NCBI GenBank assembly: GCA_051011595.1
Contig: JBPCTQ010000138.1
Location: 1 to 9,148, forward strand
From: JAOUEE01 sp051011595
GTDB lineage: Bacteria > Actinomycetota > Acidimicrobiia > Acidimicrobiales > SHLQ01
Direction of reading: 5' to 3'
DNA length: 9,148 nt
The notes beneath the pieces were generated by a model. It saw only the letters and a program-made list of their open reading frames with translations, made no database searches and had not been told where the DNA came from. Of the stretch, positions 6,681-9,148 are shown piece by piece. Within the stretch, counting starts at the first letter, position 1. The number at the start of each line of letters is the position of its first letter. The position numbers were made by a program, and so were the translations under genes.

Positions 6681-9010
6681 GGCGCCGAGGGGGCGAGTTC
6701 GTCGTGGAGTACGACGATGCCGGCGTCACCATCGACGGTGAGGTCGAGGCCGTCGAGGTGTTGGGTGGCGCCCGGCACGTTCAACACCGCCGGCACTCCC
6801 AGCTCCCGAGCGAGGATGGCCGCGTGGGACAGGGGACCGCCACGCTCGAGCACGATGGCTCCGGCATCGACGAACAGGGGTGACCAGGATGCGTCGGTGG
6901 CCTGGGCCACGAGGATGGCGCCCGGCCGCAGGTCGGCGTCGGGATCGGACACCACCTGAGCCCGCCCGGTGAACCGACCGCTGCTGGCGGCCCAGCCGTC
7001 TAGGCGGCCACCGGGAGGGAGCTCGACAGCCACGACGTCGGGCCGACCGCTGAACCGGGACGGCAGCGGTGGTTCGCTCTCGTATCGGGCTCGCCAGCGT
7101 CGTCGGCCGCCGACGACCTGGGGTGGCGGCGGATTTCCGACCATGGCCTGGTGGAGCTCGACCGAGGTCAACAAGTCGATGTCGGCAGGTTCGCCGATCG
7201 CGCCGGTCTGGACCAGGCGTCGTCCCAGCTCGAGATGGACCCGACGAATCTCTCCGCCCAACCGGAGCACGCTGGTCTTGAGATGTTCCCGCCGACGGAG
7301 CTGGGTGATGGCTTCGTCCACGCTTTGGTGCAGTGCCCGTACCCGGATGGCCGACCGCAGGGTGCCGTGGCCCCAGGTGGGGCAACGGGCCAAGGTGTCT
7401 TCGAGGTCGTCCATCGCCGAGTGGTCGGCCCGCTCGCTGCGGGCGACCTGGACAGGCTGCCGACCGAGCTCTTGCCAGGTGGGACCGCCGACGAGGGCGG
7501 CAGAGTCGTCGAGCATGGGTGTAGCGGTCACGCCCGGTACGGCAGTGACCACCTCGGCTCGGCGTCCGGCTTCGACCTCACCGAGGTGGGGGAGCAGCAG
7601 CACCTCGATGCGGCGATAGGCGGCCGCGGCATCGGCGGCCACGCTGAGCTCGGCGGTCATGGCCCGCTGCGCCAGGTCGACCAACCCAAGCCGGTAGCCG
7701 AGCAGCCCCGAGTTCTCCTTTTGTTCGAGGTCGGGGCGTTTCTCGATGAGCTCGGCCACCGCTTCGATGATGATCTCGCCCGACCGGCCGTTGCGCCGCC
7801 GGGCCCGCAACACCCGGTAGTCGTGGCGCAGGCTGGTCAGCCGCGCCACCGGTTGTGCGGTCGGTACCGCGGGTCGCCCGCCTCGCCCCGATCCGAAGTA
7901 CTGCGTCTCGAGTTGTTCGGCCGCTCCTCCGGGGAGGTCCTCGGCCATCTGCCGCAATCGGGTGAAGTCGAGGGCGGCCCGACCCCGGACCCGACGAATC
8001 AGGTGCGTACGTTCGAGCTCGGTCGGGAGCACCCCCAGATCGTCGAGGACATGCCGGAACGCTTCGTCGACCAGGTGGCTGTCGAGCTCCCACAACAGGG
8101 GTGGGAGGACACCGGGCAGCATCTCACCGATACCGGCAGTGGTGAGGTCGTGTTGGCCGGGGTGACTGTCGAATCCGTCGTGGTCGTCGTCGACCGCCAC
8201 GGTGATGGGCCGGGCCTGCACCACCCATGTCTGATCGCCGTCCCACGCCCACTCGACGTCTTGAGCCGTGGTGGTGTCGGACTCGATCGTCATGGCCAGG
8301 CGCAGGGCCTGGGCGGCCTCATCGGGCAGGGCCGGATCGATTGGCGTGCGGGGTGTGACCCAGGCATCCGGAGTGCGCTGGCCCGACACCAATGACTCCC
8401 CCAGCCCGTCCACTGCTTCGATTCGGGCGGCGTCGGCCTCACCGCCGGGATCTACGGTGAACACGACGCCGGCGCGCACGGTCGGCACCATCTGCATGAG
8501 GACCGTTGCCATGGCGGCGGCCTCGTCGTCGATCCCGAATGCTCGCCGGTAGGCACACGGAGCGGGATGCCACAGCGAGGCGAACACCAGGCGAACCGCA
8601 TCGTGGAGGGCGACCGTGTCCTTCGGATCGACATCGAGCAACGATCGGTACTGGCCGGCGAAGGACGACTCGTCCATGTCCTCGACGGTGGCCGATGACC
8701 GGATCGCCAGTGCTCGGCCGGCGCCGACGGTGACGGCCACCTCTTCGACCTCGAGAGCGAGGTCATGGTCGAAGTCGATCGACAAGAAGCCGGCATCGAC
8801 GTCAGGCGCGGCCACGGTCTCGCCGCCCCGTATCCGGTCGGTGAGGACGATCAGATCCGGGTGGGCGACGAATCGCCGATAGGCCGCAGTGGTGACCACC
8901 GCCGTCGGCGGCACGGGCATTCCGATGTCGAAGAGATGGTCGAGGGAGGCCCCTTTACCACCGAGAACGGCGCTGTCCGAGCACCGGCCGTCGAGGTGCA
9001 GGGTGTACAT
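6677..9010 (-). CDS. PEP-synthase/rifampin-phosphotransferase-like dikinase (ATP-grasp plus phosphohistidine swivel)
   Basis: Predicted enzyme that transfers ATP phosphate through a phosphohistidine to an unknown acceptor. Residues about 1-270 form the PPDK-type N-terminal ATP-grasp region: GGKGASL (17-23), AIRSSATVEDMDESSFAGQ (102-120), MQMVPTVRAGVVFTVDP (172-188) and QDVEWAWDGDQTWVVQARP (250-268). A largely helical middle region (about 285-660) follows. The C-terminal swivel domain carries GGPLSHAAILARELGVPAV (724-742) with catalytic His729. The PEP/pyruvate TIM barrel of true PEP synthase and PPDK is absent, so the order resembles rifampin phosphotransferase (Rph, about 860 residues), but this protein is shorter at 777. 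I cannot assign rifampin as substrate, because the middle domain is the variable, acceptor-binding part. ATG 9008-9010 has GGTGA 7 bases upstream, three bases separate it from the preceding stop, and its own stop overlaps the next gene's start. Probably cytoplasmic. Confidence 0.88.
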   Translation of the reverse strand: MYTLHLDGRCSDSAVLGGKGASLDHLFDIGMPVPPTAVVTTAAYRRFVAHPDLIVLTDRIRGGETVAAPDVDAGFLSIDFDHDLALEVEEVAVTVGAGRALAIRSSATVEDMDESSFAGQYRSLLDVDPKDTVALHDAVRLVFASLWHPAPCAYRRAFGIDDEAAAMATVLMQMVPTVRAGVVFTVDPGGEADAARIEAVDGLGESLVSGQRTPDAWVTPRTPIDPALPDEAAQALRLAMTIESDTTTAQDVEWAWDGDQTWVVQARPITVAVDDDHDGFDSHPGQHDLTTAGIGEMLPGVLPPLLWELDSHLVDEAFRHVLDDLGVLPTELERTHLIRRVRGRAALDFTRLRQMAEDLPGGAAEQLETQYFGSGRGGRPAVPTAQPVARLTSLRHDYRVLRARRRNGRSGEIIIEAVAELIEKRPDLEQKENSGLLGYRLGLVDLAQRAMTAELSVAADAAAAYRRIEVLLLPHLGEVEAGRRAEVVTAVPGVTATPMLDDSAALVGGPTWQELGRQPVQVARSERADHSAMDDLEDTLARCPTWGHGTLRSAIRVRALHQSVDEAITQLRRREHLKTSVLRLGGEIRRVHLELGRRLVQTGAIGEPADIDLLTSVELHQAMVGNPPPPQVVGGRRRWRARYESEPPLPSRFSGRPDVVAVELPPGGRLDGWAASSGRFTGRAQVVSDPDADLRPGAILVAQATDASWSPLFVDAGAIVLERGGPLSHAAILARELGVPAVLNVPGATQHLDGLDLTVDGDAGIVVLHDELAPSAP

Positions 9011-9013
9011 CGC

Positions 9014-9148
9014 TCAGTCACCGGTGTCGGGGTCGACGCCGGTGAGACCGGCTCGGTAGGCCCCGATCGCCCGGTCGGCCACATTCTCGACCGACTCGCC
9101 GCCGGCGACAGCTCGATCATCGAGCCACGACACCAGGTCGGCGCGGAG
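9014..9148 (-). CDS. C-terminal fragment of an unidentified protein (5' partial)
   Basis: The last 44 codons of a minus-strand gene entering from the right edge, ending in TGA at 9014-9016. The visible residues are polar and acidic and probably helical, with the stretch GGESVENVADRAIGAYRAG, then a flexible acidic tail. Only 3 bases separate its stop from the next ATG, and the next gene's SD lies inside its last codons, so it is very likely the preceding gene of the same operon. Another minus-strand frame is open here (8851-9120), but it overlaps the dikinase-like gene heavily and has no recognisable features. The family cannot be named from this piece. Confidence 0.55.
   Translation of the reverse strand, partial: LRADLVSWLDDRAVAGGESVENVADRAIGAYRAGLTGVDPDTGD
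9018..9022 (-). promoter_or_regulatory. Ribosome binding site of the dikinase-like gene
   Basis: GGTGA on the minus strand ends 7 bases before ATG 9010. It lies within the final codons of the upstream frame (GGT GAC TGA), a typical arrangement for tightly packed operon genes, and decides the start chosen for the 777-residue protein. Confidence 0.55.

Noticed and set aside
7151..8395. 414-codon plus-strand frame antisense to the dikinase-like gene
   Set aside because: Mirrors the real gene's codon pattern, has no recognisable domain, and would lie wholly inside a gene whose catalytic motifs are intact.
6677..9010. Calling the dikinase-like protein PEP synthase (ppsA) or rifampin phosphotransferase (rph)
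   Set aside because: The PEP/pyruvate barrel is missing, and the rifampin-binding middle domain cannot be verified by eye, so no gene symbol was given.

Overview
The window is very GC-rich, with G or C at most third codon positions, and its proteins look actinobacterial. The long shadow frames on both strands fit that composition. Members of Acidimicrobiia are a plausible source, but this rests on protein style alone and no rRNA or marker gene is present. It is almost fully coding: five clear genes plus a fragment at the right edge. No tRNA, rRNA, CRISPR array, insertion sequence or integrase was seen. The only gaps above 10 bases between genes are about 74 bases (1025-1098) and about 42 bases (3783-3824).

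Left part, plus strand (2-2460): the C-terminal two thirds of a Baeyer-Villiger/FMO-type flavin monooxygenase runs in from the left edge. It is followed 74 bases later by a metallo-beta-lactamase-fold hydrolase of the alkylsulfatase type, which lacks a signal peptide and the sterol-carrier-like C-terminal domain of SdsA-type enzymes. Together they could be two steps in breaking down a hydrophobic substrate, but the substrate cannot be read from sequence.

Right part, minus strand (9148-2457): a compact operon-like run of four reading frames. In transcription order these are the tail of an unidentified protein; a 777-residue PEP-synthase/rifampin-phosphotransferase-like enzyme, 3 bases after it; a 951-residue membrane protein joining a PAP2 lipid-phosphatase domain to a PhoD-like metallophosphatase (4-base ATGA overlap); and a 441-residue six-TM protein with a large predicted outside domain (about 42-base gap). 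The two blocks converge and share one palindromic CTAG, which supplies both stop codons.

The most unusual object is the PAP2-PhoD fusion. It puts two unrelated phosphatase folds on one polypeptide, both predicted to lie on the outer face of the membrane. Its tight linkage to a phosphohistidine-swivel phosphotransferase and a membrane protein with a large outside domain suggests a cell-envelope or phosphate-handling module, but that functional link is inference.
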